Part shown: piece after piece, positions 6,693 through 13,500 of the stretch
How the letters are laid out: every line of letters begins with the position of its first letter
Numbering within the stretch: the stretch's first letter is position 1
From: Tannerellaceae bacterium
Lineage (GTDB): Bacteria; Bacteroidota; Bacteroidia; Bacteroidales; Tannerellaceae
Assembly (NCBI GenBank): GCA_031288615.1
Contig: JAITRC010000002.1
Location: forward strand, 1 to 13,500
Direction of reading: 5' to 3'
Length of the DNA stretch: 13,500 bases
Made by a program: the position numbers and the translations under genes
The notes under the pieces: generated by a model
Told to the model about the DNA's origin: nothing
The model's database searches: none
Seen by the model: the letters and a program-made list of their open reading frames with translations, nothing else

Positions 6693-8189
6693 ATGAAAAA
6701 GATAATTGCACTGTCTCTTACCTTACTTGTCATCTCTTGGGGGTGCACCGAAGATTATCTCGACACCAACCCCACCGACCAGACTCCCGAAGGCCTCATC
6801 TCTTCCTCAGTAGAGAATCTACGCCTGAGTATCAATGGCATTCACCGCCGCATGGTGTCCCAAGCCGGCTCTAGTCAGGGACTGGGCGGTGAACCCGGTT
6901 ACATTGTCAGCCGAGAATCCCTGGGCGATGACATGACGTGGAAAACCAATACTTGGCACATGACGACGCATGCTTGGCAAGCGCACCGCTCCGCCACCAA
7001 CTCCGTTGTAAGCTTCCCTTGGCAATATTACTACTACTGGATACTGGGTGCCAACTTTGTACTCGAAAACCTGCCCCCCTTCGAAGAAACCAATCCCGAC
7101 CTGCATGATGGCCTCAAAGGAGAAGCGCTGTGCTTCCGTGCCTTCGCCCATTTCAACCTCGTCCAGCTGTACGCCAAACGTTTTGCTGCCGGTGAAGCGA
7201 ATGACAACCCCGGCATCCCCTACCGCCTTTCCTCCGAAACGGTGCCCCTGGCCAGGCATACGGTAGCTGAGGTGTATGAGTTCATCAATCAAGACCTTGA
7301 TGAAGCCATTATCCGCCTTGAGAATTATGCTCCCGAAGACGCTCCCTCCGCCGACCGTCGCACCCACTTCACTATCGAAACAGCCCTAGCCCTCAAAGCA
7401 CGCGTGGCGTTGGCTCAACAGGATTACGCTACTGCCGCTGATGCCTCCTCAAAAGCCCTCGCACAGGCCAAGGTGCAAGGCTACCAACTCATGCAGGGCA
7501 ACGAGCTTTTTCACGGCTTCGCCACTATGGGCAATGACGTCAAAGAAATGCTCTGGGGTGCACTCACCAAAAAAGACCAAACGGTCTATTTCTACTCCTT
7601 CTACGCCTACATGTCTTGGAACTTCGGAGCTACAGCCGTCCGTCAAGGCGTCAAAGCCATCTCCCTGGATACCTACGACAAACTCTCGCCCACCGACCTC
7701 CGTCGTCAGTGGTGGGATCCCGAAGGTAGCTCGAACGGTCTTCCGGCCACCAGCTATATCCCGTACCCCGGCCAGGTACGTAAGTTCCGCGCCGAATCTA
7801 CCGGTGACCCCGTGGGCCATTTCCCGTACGTGCGCATCGCCGAACTCTACCTCGTCCAGGCCGAAGCCCTCGCCAGGCAAGGGCTTGATGCCGAAGCCCA
7901 AACCGTCCTGACCGAGTTCGCCCTCACCCGCGACCCCGAATACCAGGCAAGCAACACCGGCGCTGCCCTCATCGAAGAGATCATGACCCAGCGACGTATT
8001 GAGTTGTGGGGTGAAGGGTTCCGCTGGTTCGACCTCAAGCGTCTGAACCTCCCCCTCGACCGCAAAGGCTCCAACTTCGATGTCGCCTTCTGCGGACTCC
8101 TCGAAGTACCCGCCGGTGACGCCCGTTGGCAATACGCCATCCCCCAGAAAGAGCTTGATGCGAACCCCCTCATGACCACCAACGAATAA
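6693..8189 (+). CDS. SusD/RagB-family surface lipoprotein
   Basis: Caps the SusC-like transporter on the cell surface and binds its ligand. The 498-residue product has a lipoprotein signal with the lipid-bearing Cys at residue 18 (ISWGC), followed by the N-terminal SusD pattern EDYLDTNPTDQ. Family landmarks appear in order: RAFAHFNLVQLYA, then GIPYR and HTVAEVYEFINQDLDEAI, then an ALALKARVAL helix. Near the end are YVRIAELYLVQAEAL and the motif RRIELWGEGFRWFDLKRL, closed by IPQKELDANP. It is slightly shorter than many relatives but complete. Only 19 bases separate it from the SusC gene, so both are read from the same promoter. No glycoside hydrolase, sigma factor or anti-sigma gene follows, so the substrate is unknown. 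Confidence 0.96.
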   Translation: MKKIIALSLTLLVISWGCTEDYLDTNPTDQTPEGLISSSVENLRLSINGIHRRMVSQAGSSQGLGGEPGYIVSRESLGDDMTWKTNTWHMTTHAWQAHRSATNSVVSFPWQYYYYWILGANFVLENLPPFEETNPDLHDGLKGEALCFRAFAHFNLVQLYAKRFAAGEANDNPGIPYRLSSETVPLARHTVAEVYEFINQDLDEAIIRLENYAPEDAPSADRRTHFTIETALALKARVALAQQDYATAADASSKALAQAKVQGYQLMQGNELFHGFATMGNDVKEMLWGALTKKDQTVYFYSFYAYMSWNFGATAVRQGVKAISLDTYDKLSPTDLRRQWWDPEGSSNGLPATSYIPYPGQVRKFRAESTGDPVGHFPYVRIAELYLVQAEALARQGLDAEAQTVLTEFALTRDPEYQASNTGAALIEEIMTQRRIELWGEGFRWFDLKRLNLPLDRKGSNFDVAFCGLLEVPAGDARWQYAIPQKELDANPLMTTNE

Positions 8190-8197
8190 CCCCCCTC

Positions 8198-8234
8198 TTG
8201 CGCCGGAGTAAGAAACAACCTTACTCCGGCGCAA
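8198..8234. terminator. Perfect 15-bp hairpin between convergent operons
   Basis: ttgcgccggagtaag (8198-8212) and its exact reverse complement (8220-8234) enclose a 7-base loop. It starts nine bases after the SusD-like stop codon, and its right arm contains the last codons and stop of the Fic gene, read on the other strand. A bidirectional terminator is the natural reading. No T-run follows on either strand, so termination may be inefficient or need other factors. Confidence 0.65.
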
Positions 8235-9030
8235 TCCCTATCCCCGATTCTACAAACAAAGCGAAGTGCTTCTTCACACTTACATCCTCCTCCAAAGCCT
8301 GCAAAATAGCCTTGAGCATAAACACAATAAAGGATTCCGAATCGGCGGCCTTCTGTGAAGCCGCCAAGGCTTCATAGTAACCCTGTTGATTGTCATAGAC
8401 GACAGTCTCCAACGGTAGCCACGCAAAAAGACGGTTCCACTGCGAAAGCACAAGCGTTTGCCAAAGGCGGCCTATTCTCCCGTTACCATCCATGAAAGGG
8501 TGTATAAACTCAATCTCAAAATGAAGGACGGAACTCTTGATCAAGGGATGTAGATCCGACTGCTTACCCCAAGCGAGTAAATCGCTAATCAGTTGCGGTA
8601 CAAATTGATAGCCTGCCCCGGGATGAATCAGCTTGCTACCGTCAAACACCCCCACTCCCTGAGAACGAAAATGCCCCGCGTCCTTGAGCAAATCCAGGGT
8701 CATAAACCGGTGGGCTTTGAGGAAATCCTTGACCGTGTAAGGATCGTATTCGGACAAATGCGCATAAGCTTGATAGGCGTTCTTCACTTCCAGAATCTCG
8801 TGAGGCATGGCCAAAACACGCTTACCGTCAATAATATCGGTGACCTGTCCGAGTGAAAGGGTATTGTTCTCAATGGCCAAAGACGATTGTATAGAACGTA
8901 GCCGGTTGATTTTTCTCAGGCGTAGATTGCGGCTATATTCATCGGTGTTTTTCAATTCGCCGACCTTCTCTGCAATTTTAGCGACGAGGTCGACCGCATG
9001 GGCGTTGAGGGTGTATGTGGGTATGTTCAT
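8221..9030 (-). CDS. Fic-family protein, class II self-inhibited AMP-transferase
   Basis: Fic enzymes transfer AMP (sometimes another nucleotide part) from ATP to a hydroxyl group of a target protein in the cytoplasm. The 269-residue product has the full catalytic motif HPFMDGNGRIGR at 177-188, with catalytic His177. The N-terminal helix carries S50-L-A-I-E54-N55, which matches the inhibitory pattern (S/T)xxxE(G/N), where the Glu blocks ATP binding. Its position before the Fic core makes this class II. Start: ATG 9030 is preceded by AAGGAAAGG and a promoter-like box at 9051-9058. The gene stands alone, convergent with the SusC/SusD operon, with no antitoxin-like partner beside it. The target is unknown. 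Confidence 0.95.
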   Translation of the reverse strand: MNIPTYTLNAHAVDLVAKIAEKVGELKNTDEYSRNLRLRKINRLRSIQSSLAIENNTLSLGQVTDIIDGKRVLAMPHEILEVKNAYQAYAHLSEYDPYTVKDFLKAHRFMTLDLLKDAGHFRSQGVGVFDGSKLIHPGAGYQFVPQLISDLLAWGKQSDLHPLIKSSVLHFEIEFIHPFMDGNGRIGRLWQTLVLSQWNRLFAWLPLETVVYDNQQGYYEALAASQKAADSESFIVFMLKAILQALEEDVSVKKHFALFVESGIGIAPE

Positions 9031-9050
9031 GATGCCTTTCCTTGCTGTTT

Positions 9051-9058
9051 CAAAGATA
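9051..9058 (-). promoter_or_regulatory. -7 box of the Fic gene
   Basis: Read on the minus strand this is TATCTTTG, an exact match to TAnnTTTG. TTTA lies 18 bases upstream as a possible -33 element. Transcription would start about 14 bases before the Fic ATG, leaving room for its ribosome binding site. Confidence 0.6.
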
Positions 9059-9089
9059 GAAAGTATATTGCATTTCTAAACGAGGAAGC

Positions 9090-10319
9090 ATGAAGGTGGT
9101 TATTCTGAGTACTTACGCGCATGAGGGAGGAGCCGCGATCGCGGCTGAACGGCTTCAGGCCGGCCTACGGAAGATAGGCGTTGACGCGGCTATGCTGACC
9201 GCTGCCGGTCTCAATTCCTCCCGACTGAAAAGACTACGCCACTTCCTCCGCTTTGTCACCGAACGTCTCGTCATCTTCATCGCTTGTCGCTTCCGTCGGC
9301 CGAACCTCTTCAAAGTCTCCATCGCCAATACGGGGACAGACCTCTCCCGTCACCCCCTCGTGCAACAAGCCGATATCATCCACCTGCACTGGATCAATCA
9401 GGGTTTCTTAGCGCTATCGGATATCCGTAAGCTCCTGCAGCTCGGTAAACCCCTCATCTGGACTATGCACGACATGTGGCCATTCACCGGCATTTGCCAT
9501 CATGCATGGAAATGTGAACGGTACAAGGATAGCTGCGGATATTGTCCGTTTCTGGAAAGCGGCAAAAAAAAAGACTTGTCATATCGAACGATGCAAAAGA
9601 AACTGCAAATAAAACAGGAGAATATCCGGTTTGTGGCAGTGAGTAAGTGGCTCAAAGCAATAGCTATGCAAAGCCAGATGGGGGGGGGTAAAATACAGGA
9701 AATAGCGGTGATCCCGAACACATTAGATACAGAAATGTTTCGCCCCATGCCGAAAAAAATGGTACGCCAAAAGCTATCCCTCTCTCTGAAGAAGAAAATC
9801 ATCCTGATGGGAGCCGCAAAGCTAAATGATCCGATCAAAGGATTTAAATACCTTAAAGAGGCCTTATACATACTGAAAAAGAAAGAAGAAGAGCTGCTAC
9901 TGATACTTCTGGGGGAAATAAAAAAGGACGATGGTTTTTTGTCCTCCGTGCCGATAGAATGTAAGTATGTAGGAAAACTATCAAGGAGCTGTGAGATGGC
10001 AGAATGGTATGCGGCAGCAGATGTGACGGTAGTATCGTCGCTATATGAAACTTTTGGACAGACGCTAATAGAAGCGATGGCGTGCGGGTGCCCCACGGTG
10101 AGCTTTGATAACAGCGGTCAGACAGATATCATTGACCATAAACAAACCGGTTACCTCGCCCATTACGAGGATGCAGAAGACCTGGCCGAAGGTATCCTTT
10201 GGGTCTTGAACCACAATCATGACGGTCGGCTTTCCGTCGCCTGCCGGCACAAAGTAGAAACCAGCTACGCCGACTCCGTCGTCGCTCAGGAATACCTTAA
10301 GCTCTATAGCTCTCAGTGA
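9090..10319 (+). CDS. GT4-family glycosyltransferase with homopolymer tracts
   Basis: Probably adds a sugar from a nucleotide-sugar donor to a surface polysaccharide or lipid-linked glycan in the cytoplasm. The 409-residue product starts with the GT-B opening MKVVILSTYA-HEGGAA, a glycine-containing N-terminal loop. HLHW (98-101) and MHDMWPFTG (126-134) follow, then a Cys cluster at C136, C142, C149 and C152 seen in many Bacteroidales GT4 enzymes. The C-terminal domain has the donor-site pattern E320-x7-E328 with the following ACGCPTV. GAGGAAGC precedes the ATG. From about 9560 to 10110 the DNA becomes AT-rich, and this part contains nine A (9564-9572) and nine G (9680-9688). The frame is intact here. 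The 3' end overlaps the convergent gene by seven bases. Donor and acceptor are unknown. Confidence 0.93.
   Translation: MKVVILSTYAHEGGAAIAAERLQAGLRKIGVDAAMLTAAGLNSSRLKRLRHFLRFVTERLVIFIACRFRRPNLFKVSIANTGTDLSRHPLVQQADIIHLHWINQGFLALSDIRKLLQLGKPLIWTMHDMWPFTGICHHAWKCERYKDSCGYCPFLESGKKKDLSYRTMQKKLQIKQENIRFVAVSKWLKAIAMQSQMGGGKIQEIAVIPNTLDTEMFRPMPKKMVRQKLSLSLKKKIILMGAAKLNDPIKGFKYLKEALYILKKKEEELLLILLGEIKKDDGFLSSVPIECKYVGKLSRSCEMAEWYAAADVTVVSSLYETFGQTLIEAMACGCPTVSFDNSGQTDIIDHKQTGYLAHYEDAEDLAEGILWVLNHNHDGRLSVACRHKVETSYADSVVAQEYLKLYSSQ
9564..9572 (+). repeat. A9 homopolymer inside the GT4 gene
   Basis: Nine consecutive A encode Lys159-161. A slip of one base would shift the frame before the C-terminal donor-binding domain. 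Confidence 0.95.
9680..9688 (+). repeat. G9 homopolymer inside the GT4 gene
   Basis: Nine consecutive G run from the last base of Met197 through Gly198-200. Poly-G or poly-C tracts of this length are classic slippage sites in surface genes of other bacteria. Related GT4 enzymes, as far as I recall, do not need a triple Gly at this point. Confidence 0.95.
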
Positions 10320-11884
10320 AGTTGAAGCGGCCGTTCACTGCAGGCATTAGGTGGGTGAATGCGAAGCAGGTGGGTAATCGTGGGAGCGATTTGCGTGGCC
10401 TTGACAGCTTCAGCATGCCTCTCGGCAGCGATGCCGTTACCGAAAAAGACCACAGGTGCCGGCACAATATTGTGCCGGATCACCGGCAAGGGTGGGAATG
10501 TCCTCCCCGAGGGCGTAGTCCGCTCAAAGTCCAAGCGGCGCCCAGGTTGTAGACGCAGGATGAGGTCTCCCCTCCGCGAAGAATGTGTACCCACATCCCC
10601 GTCCATCGCGTCAGGCGTGAGCACCTCCTGCACCCCCGTGAACTCCCGCACAAAGTCCGCCGCCGTGTGCCGCACCGTAGAAAGTGCCAAGCCCGCATCG
10701 TCAATAGCCTTCCGCTCAAGGTGTATCTGCCCGTTATGATAGCCCCGTACCCACTTACGTTCCTGTCCGTAAACGGCCATCAGGTACATGTTCAGTAGAG
10801 CCAAGCAACGCTTGGGGTAGAATACCCCATAATGACGCAGAATAGTCTCCGGATAATCCTCCTCCGTATCGAAATAGCCTGTCCCCGTAAGCACAATCAG
10901 TGTGTGTGACAGGCCGACTTTCGTGTCAATCACCTGCAAGAATGTATCCAGATTAGCATCCAAGCGGAGGTACAGGTCTTGCACCTCGCGTGTATATTCC
11001 TTGTCCCTTTGTGGTCGGAAAAGGCCGGCATGGAAGGTGATAGCCAGTAGATCGGGGACAGGTCTTGCTCCCAAAACCCCGAACTCAAGGAAGCGGATAG
11101 CCAGCTGCGTGATCTCATCATTCACGAAAGGTGAGGTTTTGAAGTCAGGGATAGACTCCGGGTTATCAGGTGGGAAGGTGTGCCGGAACGGCAGATCATC
11201 AAGCAAATAAGGGAAGGCGCAGTACTCCTCAAGCGGCAGCCTCGGTACCCACACCATAGCCCCCAACCGCGCCGAAAGTGCCTCCGGCCCATTGTTGTAC
11301 CGGTCTACGTACCAAGGTAAATCCCTATAAAAGGTAGTAGTAGCCCACTTCCCATTGGCGTCATCTATCCAGAAAGCCGCGTCGCCGGCATGCCCCGCAG
11401 AGAGAATGGCCGCCTCCGGTGTCGCGGCGATGGCAAACACTTGACTACGTCCTTTGGATGCGATCTTCAGCTCGTCGCCGAAGGTGGAGCTGATAAGCGC
11501 CTTGGGCGAGAAATGGTTGTCGGTGTAGTTACCCAGAAAGTCGGCGTCGTAAAGGATGGAGTATTCCCGCTCGGTATCGAAATCGAACGCCCGACTACCA
11601 TCAATTCCGTGCAACGCAGGGTTAGTGCCCGTGCAAAGGGTGGCCATTGCGGTAGCGCAATCTAAGTTGGGGAAGTCAAAGTCTACGCCTGCAAACACCG
11701 TCCCAGCCCCAAGCAACCGCTTGAAGCCCCCTTGAGAAAGGGTAGCGGAGAAGTACTCAAGATAATCCCCCCGCAATTGATCCACAGCGATAAAAACCAC
11801 CAGATGCGGCGCCTCCGCCTTTGCCCCCACATGCAAAGCAACAAGCAGCCACGCCATAGCCGCTCTCGCCCATCCCCACATCAT
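10313..11884 (-). CDS. Exported alkaline-phosphatase-superfamily protein with degenerate active site
   Basis: The 523-residue product has a signal peptide (hydrophobic 9-20, cut near residue 23 after AKA), so it acts in the periplasm or outer membrane. Fold markers are clear: VDQLRGDYL (34-42, with Asp35 at the usual metal site), GGFKRLL, CTGTNPALHGI (84-94), REVQDLYLRLD (299-309) and a C-terminal APTI motif. Compared with PafA-like phosphatases, as I remember them, the nucleophile Thr position appears to be Cys76 and the following G-P-G-H is gone. The D-x-x-x-H metal ligands are replaced by FHAGLFRPQR (284-291 region), and the L-T-x-D-H metal site reads LTGTG (332-336). I infer a pseudoenzyme or an altered chemistry. 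Its ATG overlaps the stop of the GT2 gene (ATGA, 11881-11884), so translation is coupled and a shared glycan or lipid pathway is likely. Confidence 0.87.
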   Translation of the reverse strand: MMWGWARAAMAWLLVALHVGAKAEAPHLVVFIAVDQLRGDYLEYFSATLSQGGFKRLLGAGTVFAGVDFDFPNLDCATAMATLCTGTNPALHGIDGSRAFDFDTEREYSILYDADFLGNYTDNHFSPKALISSTFGDELKIASKGRSQVFAIAATPEAAILSAGHAGDAAFWIDDANGKWATTTFYRDLPWYVDRYNNGPEALSARLGAMVWVPRLPLEEYCAFPYLLDDLPFRHTFPPDNPESIPDFKTSPFVNDEITQLAIRFLEFGVLGARPVPDLLAITFHAGLFRPQRDKEYTREVQDLYLRLDANLDTFLQVIDTKVGLSHTLIVLTGTGYFDTEEDYPETILRHYGVFYPKRCLALLNMYLMAVYGQERKWVRGYHNGQIHLERKAIDDAGLALSTVRHTAADFVREFTGVQEVLTPDAMDGDVGTHSSRRGDLILRLQPGRRLDFERTTPSGRTFPPLPVIRHNIVPAPVVFFGNGIAAERHAEAVKATQIAPTITHLLRIHPPNACSERPLQLH

Positions 11885-12834
11885 AGCTCCTCCCGAATCA
11901 CGTAGGTGTTGCGCCCCGACGAGTTACGGACGATCAGCTCACCGATAAACCCCGTCAGGAATAGCTGCGTCCCCACAATCATCCCCGTCAGCGAGATATA
12001 AAAGAAGGGGGAATTGGTGACCAGAGGACGGAGTACTATCTCCGGTGACAACATAGACGCAAACTTGGCCGCCAAGACAATCACCAAAGCGATGAAGCCC
12101 ACCAGAAACATCACCGTCCCCAGTACGCCGAAAAAGTGCATCGGCTTTTTCCCGAAACGCGAAGTGAACCAAAGCGTGATCAGGTCAAGGTATCCGTTAA
12201 AAAACCGGCTCACCCCGAACTTTGTTGTCCCGTACTTACGTGCCTGGTGTTGCACTACCTTCTCCCCGATACGCCTGAACCCTGCTATCTTTGCTAAGTA
12301 GGGGATATAGCGGTGCATGTCATTATATACCTCAATGCTTTTGACCACCTCTCGCCGATAGGCCTTCAGCCCACAATTAAAATCATGCAAGCCCAAGCCC
12401 GAAAATTTTCGTGCCGTAGCATTAAACAGCTTCGTAGGCAGAGTCTTGGAGAGAGGATCAAACCTTTTTTTCTTCCATCCGGAAACCACGTCATAGCCCC
12501 CCTCACCAATCATACGGTATAGCTCCGGAATCTCGTCGGGGCTGTCCTGCAGGTCGGCGTCCATCGTAATGACCACCTCGCCTTCGGCACGATGAAAGCC
12601 GCAATGCAAAGCCGGCGATTTGCCGTAATTGCGCCGGAAACGGATGCCATGTATATGGGGATTGTCTTGGCTCAAGCCGCAAATCACCCCCCAGGAGCCA
12701 TCCTCGCTGCCATCATCCACGTAGATCACTTCATAGCTCAACCCCGCCTCCTCTGCCACCCGGACTATCCACGCATTCAACTCCGGAAGAGACTTTGCCT
12801 CATTGAATAACGGTACCACTACCGATAAATCCAT
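11881..12834 (-). CDS. GT2-family polyprenyl-phosphate sugar synthase, DPM1/GtrB-like
   Basis: Likely transfers a sugar from a nucleotide sugar to a polyprenyl phosphate at the inner membrane, supplying a lipid-linked donor. From ATG 12834 the product has 317 residues. The GT-A domain shows VVVPLFNE near the start, DDGS (40-43), the metal-binding D92-A-D94 in DADLQDSPDEIP, and QARKYGTTK (197-205), which matches the family's product-site pattern. Two C-terminal membrane helices lie at about 232-256 and 277-302, as in GtrB. An in-frame GTG at 12858 would add eight residues. ATG was chosen because the family begins directly with this motif and the putative transcription start falls next to the GTG. 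It is the first gene of a two-gene operon with the phosphatase-like gene. Confidence 0.93.
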   Translation of the reverse strand: MDLSVVVPLFNEAKSLPELNAWIVRVAEEAGLSYEVIYVDDGSEDGSWGVICGLSQDNPHIHGIRFRRNYGKSPALHCGFHRAEGEVVITMDADLQDSPDEIPELYRMIGEGGYDVVSGWKKKRFDPLSKTLPTKLFNATARKFSGLGLHDFNCGLKAYRREVVKSIEVYNDMHRYIPYLAKIAGFRRIGEKVVQHQARKYGTTKFGVSRFFNGYLDLITLWFTSRFGKKPMHFFGVLGTVMFLVGFIALVIVLAAKFASMLSPEIVLRPLVTNSPFFYISLTGMIVGTQLFLTGFIGELIVRNSSGRNTYVIREEL

Positions 12835-12862
12835 CCCCTTTGCTTCTATTTTGGTCACTCTG

Positions 12863-12870
12863 CGAAGGTA
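12863..12870 (-). promoter_or_regulatory. Putative -7 box of the GT2/phosphatase-like operon
   Basis: Read on the minus strand this is TACCTTCG, one base from TAnnTTTG and followed by C as is common in this phylum. Transcription would start near 12856, about 20 bases before ATG 12834. No clear -33 element is visible. Confidence 0.4.
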
Positions 12871-12892
12871 GGAAGTTTTCGGGCGGAATTAT

Positions 12893-12900
12893 TATTTTCG
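12893..12900 (+). promoter_or_regulatory. Putative -7 box of the exported-protein gene at 12948
   Basis: TATTTTCG, again TAnnTTCG followed by C, points right. Transcription would start near 12907, giving a 40-base leader. No convincing -33 element is visible. Confidence 0.4.
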
Positions 12901-12947
12901 CCGCGTGAATGCATCAAGATGTGGTCTTTAACCTAAACAGAAACAGA

Positions 12948-13500
12948 ATGAAAAATCACTTACAGACAGGAGTGTTGATGCTTGCTTTGAGCCTTAGCAC
13001 CGCCGGTGCATCGGCACAGTGTGAAGAGTCCGTTGACCGGAAAGCCTGCAAGCCGCAATGGAAGCTGGCCATAGAATATGGTGTCAACGAGTTCTTCGGG
13101 AATTTTGACCGCCCCGCCCAAATTCGGCAGTCCGGTAGTTCCTCTGAGGATGGCTATGATTATGGCTCCGGTTATGGCCCTAGCTCTAACTTCGATATCT
13201 ATGGGTTGCACTACAATACCGGCCGCAATGACGGGCACACCCTCCGGTGTTCATACATCGGACTCAAGCCGGAGGTCTTTTTTATGGACGGACAGTTGGG
13301 TGTCGCTGCCGGCCTTCGCTGGTATCGTACCGATAGTGAGTTGAGAGATGACAGGACTCTCTTATGGAGAGTAGAAGAAGACCTCCGGACGGATTATTTT
13401 CGGGTGGAAAGTATAGAAAGGGATTTTCACCTGCTCGGTGTCCCGCTGGAGGTGCGCTTCTTCCCTGAACAGATAGACAGGGAGTTCCAGCACTACATCA
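12948..13500 (+). CDS. Exported protein, probable outer-membrane beta-barrel (3' end outside window)
   Basis: The frame is open from ATG 12948 to the right edge (184 codons). It begins with a signal peptide cut near residue 23 (ASA before Gln24). After Cys25 and Cys34 come alternating strands such as WKLAIEYG, DIYGLHYNTG, LRCSYIGLKPEV and LGVAAGLRWY. Then DFHLLGVPLEVRFFP (159-173) recalls the 'LxxPLxxR' strand of small Bacteroidetes outer-membrane barrels. A Ser/Gly/Tyr-rich, low-complexity stretch at 62-80 may be a surface loop. The leader is AT-rich without a clear ribosome binding site, common in this phylum. It is transcribed divergently from the GT2 operon with 113 bases between their chosen starts. 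The family is not identified with certainty. Confidence 0.7.
   Translation, partial: MKNHLQTGVLMLALSLSTAGASAQCEESVDRKACKPQWKLAIEYGVNEFFGNFDRPAQIRQSGSSSEDGYDYGSGYGPSSNFDIYGLHYNTGRNDGHTLRCSYIGLKPEVFFMDGQLGVAAGLRWYRTDSELRDDRTLLWRVEEDLRTDYFRVESIERDFHLLGVPLEVRFFPEQIDREFQHYI

Noticed and set aside
7449..8234. 261-codon minus-strand open frame opposite the SusD-like gene
   Set aside because: Antisense shadow of a clear SusD domain; it would also cross the convergent hairpin and overlap the Fic end.
9500..10096. 198-codon minus-strand open frame
   Set aside because: Opposite the GT4 glycosyltransferase, whose motifs are intact; the F/S-rich sequence is antisense of the A/G-rich core.
12835..12858. 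GTG at 12858 as start of the GT2 enzyme
   Set aside because: Family members start at the MDLSVVVP-type motif, and the putative -7 box would leave the GTG almost without leader.
1..13500. tRNA, rRNA, insertion sequences or recombinase genes
   Set aside because: None seen; no transposase or integrase motifs, no terminal inverted repeats flanking a gene, and no tRNA-like clover-leaf noticed.

Overview
The window looks like chromosome of a moderately GC-rich Bacteroidota, most likely Bacteroidales. The reasons are a SusC/SusD outer-membrane pair, Bacteroidetes-type -7 boxes (TAnnTTTG, or a TAnnTTCG variant) ahead of several genes, mostly weak Shine-Dalgarno sequences and signal peptides ending just before Gln. 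I could not assign a genus.

Left part (1-2734, minus strand): one very long frame, open at the window edge, encodes at least 911 residues. It has an N-terminal membrane segment and eleven Trp...Lys-Pro-Phe repeats around a central region, and resembles phage tail fibres. Its base composition and codon use differ from the GC-rich genes to the right. A 771-base non-coding stretch (2735-3505) follows. It holds a hairpin at the tail-like gene's start, a degenerate 82-bp direct duplication, two hairpins with a shared core, strongly purine-rich DNA and, at its right end, a perfect 16-bp inverted repeat enclosing 107 bp.

That 107-bp segment contains a good Bacteroidetes -7 box pointing right, at the SusC/SusD operon (3506-8189). 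This is the layout of a phase-variable invertible promoter and is the most interesting feature here. In the orientation seen, the operon should be ON. Flipping the segment would turn it OFF and aim the promoter at the tail-like gene. No invertase gene lies in the window.

Middle (8190-9030): the operon ends in a perfect 15-bp-stem hairpin shared with the 3' end of a convergent Fic-family AMP-transferase gene, which carries its own inhibitory motif.

Right part (9090-13500): a GT4 glycosyltransferase (plus strand) has an AT-rich core holding runs of nine A and nine G, a possible slippage switch. It overlaps, tail to tail, a two-gene minus-strand operon: a dolichol-phosphate-mannose-synthase-like GT2 enzyme coupled by an ATGA overlap to an exported alkaline-phosphatase-fold protein that seems to lack catalytic residues. 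A divergent gene for an exported protein, probably an outer-membrane barrel, runs off the right edge. The common theme is cell-surface and envelope biology: nutrient import, glycan building and two possible on/off switches.
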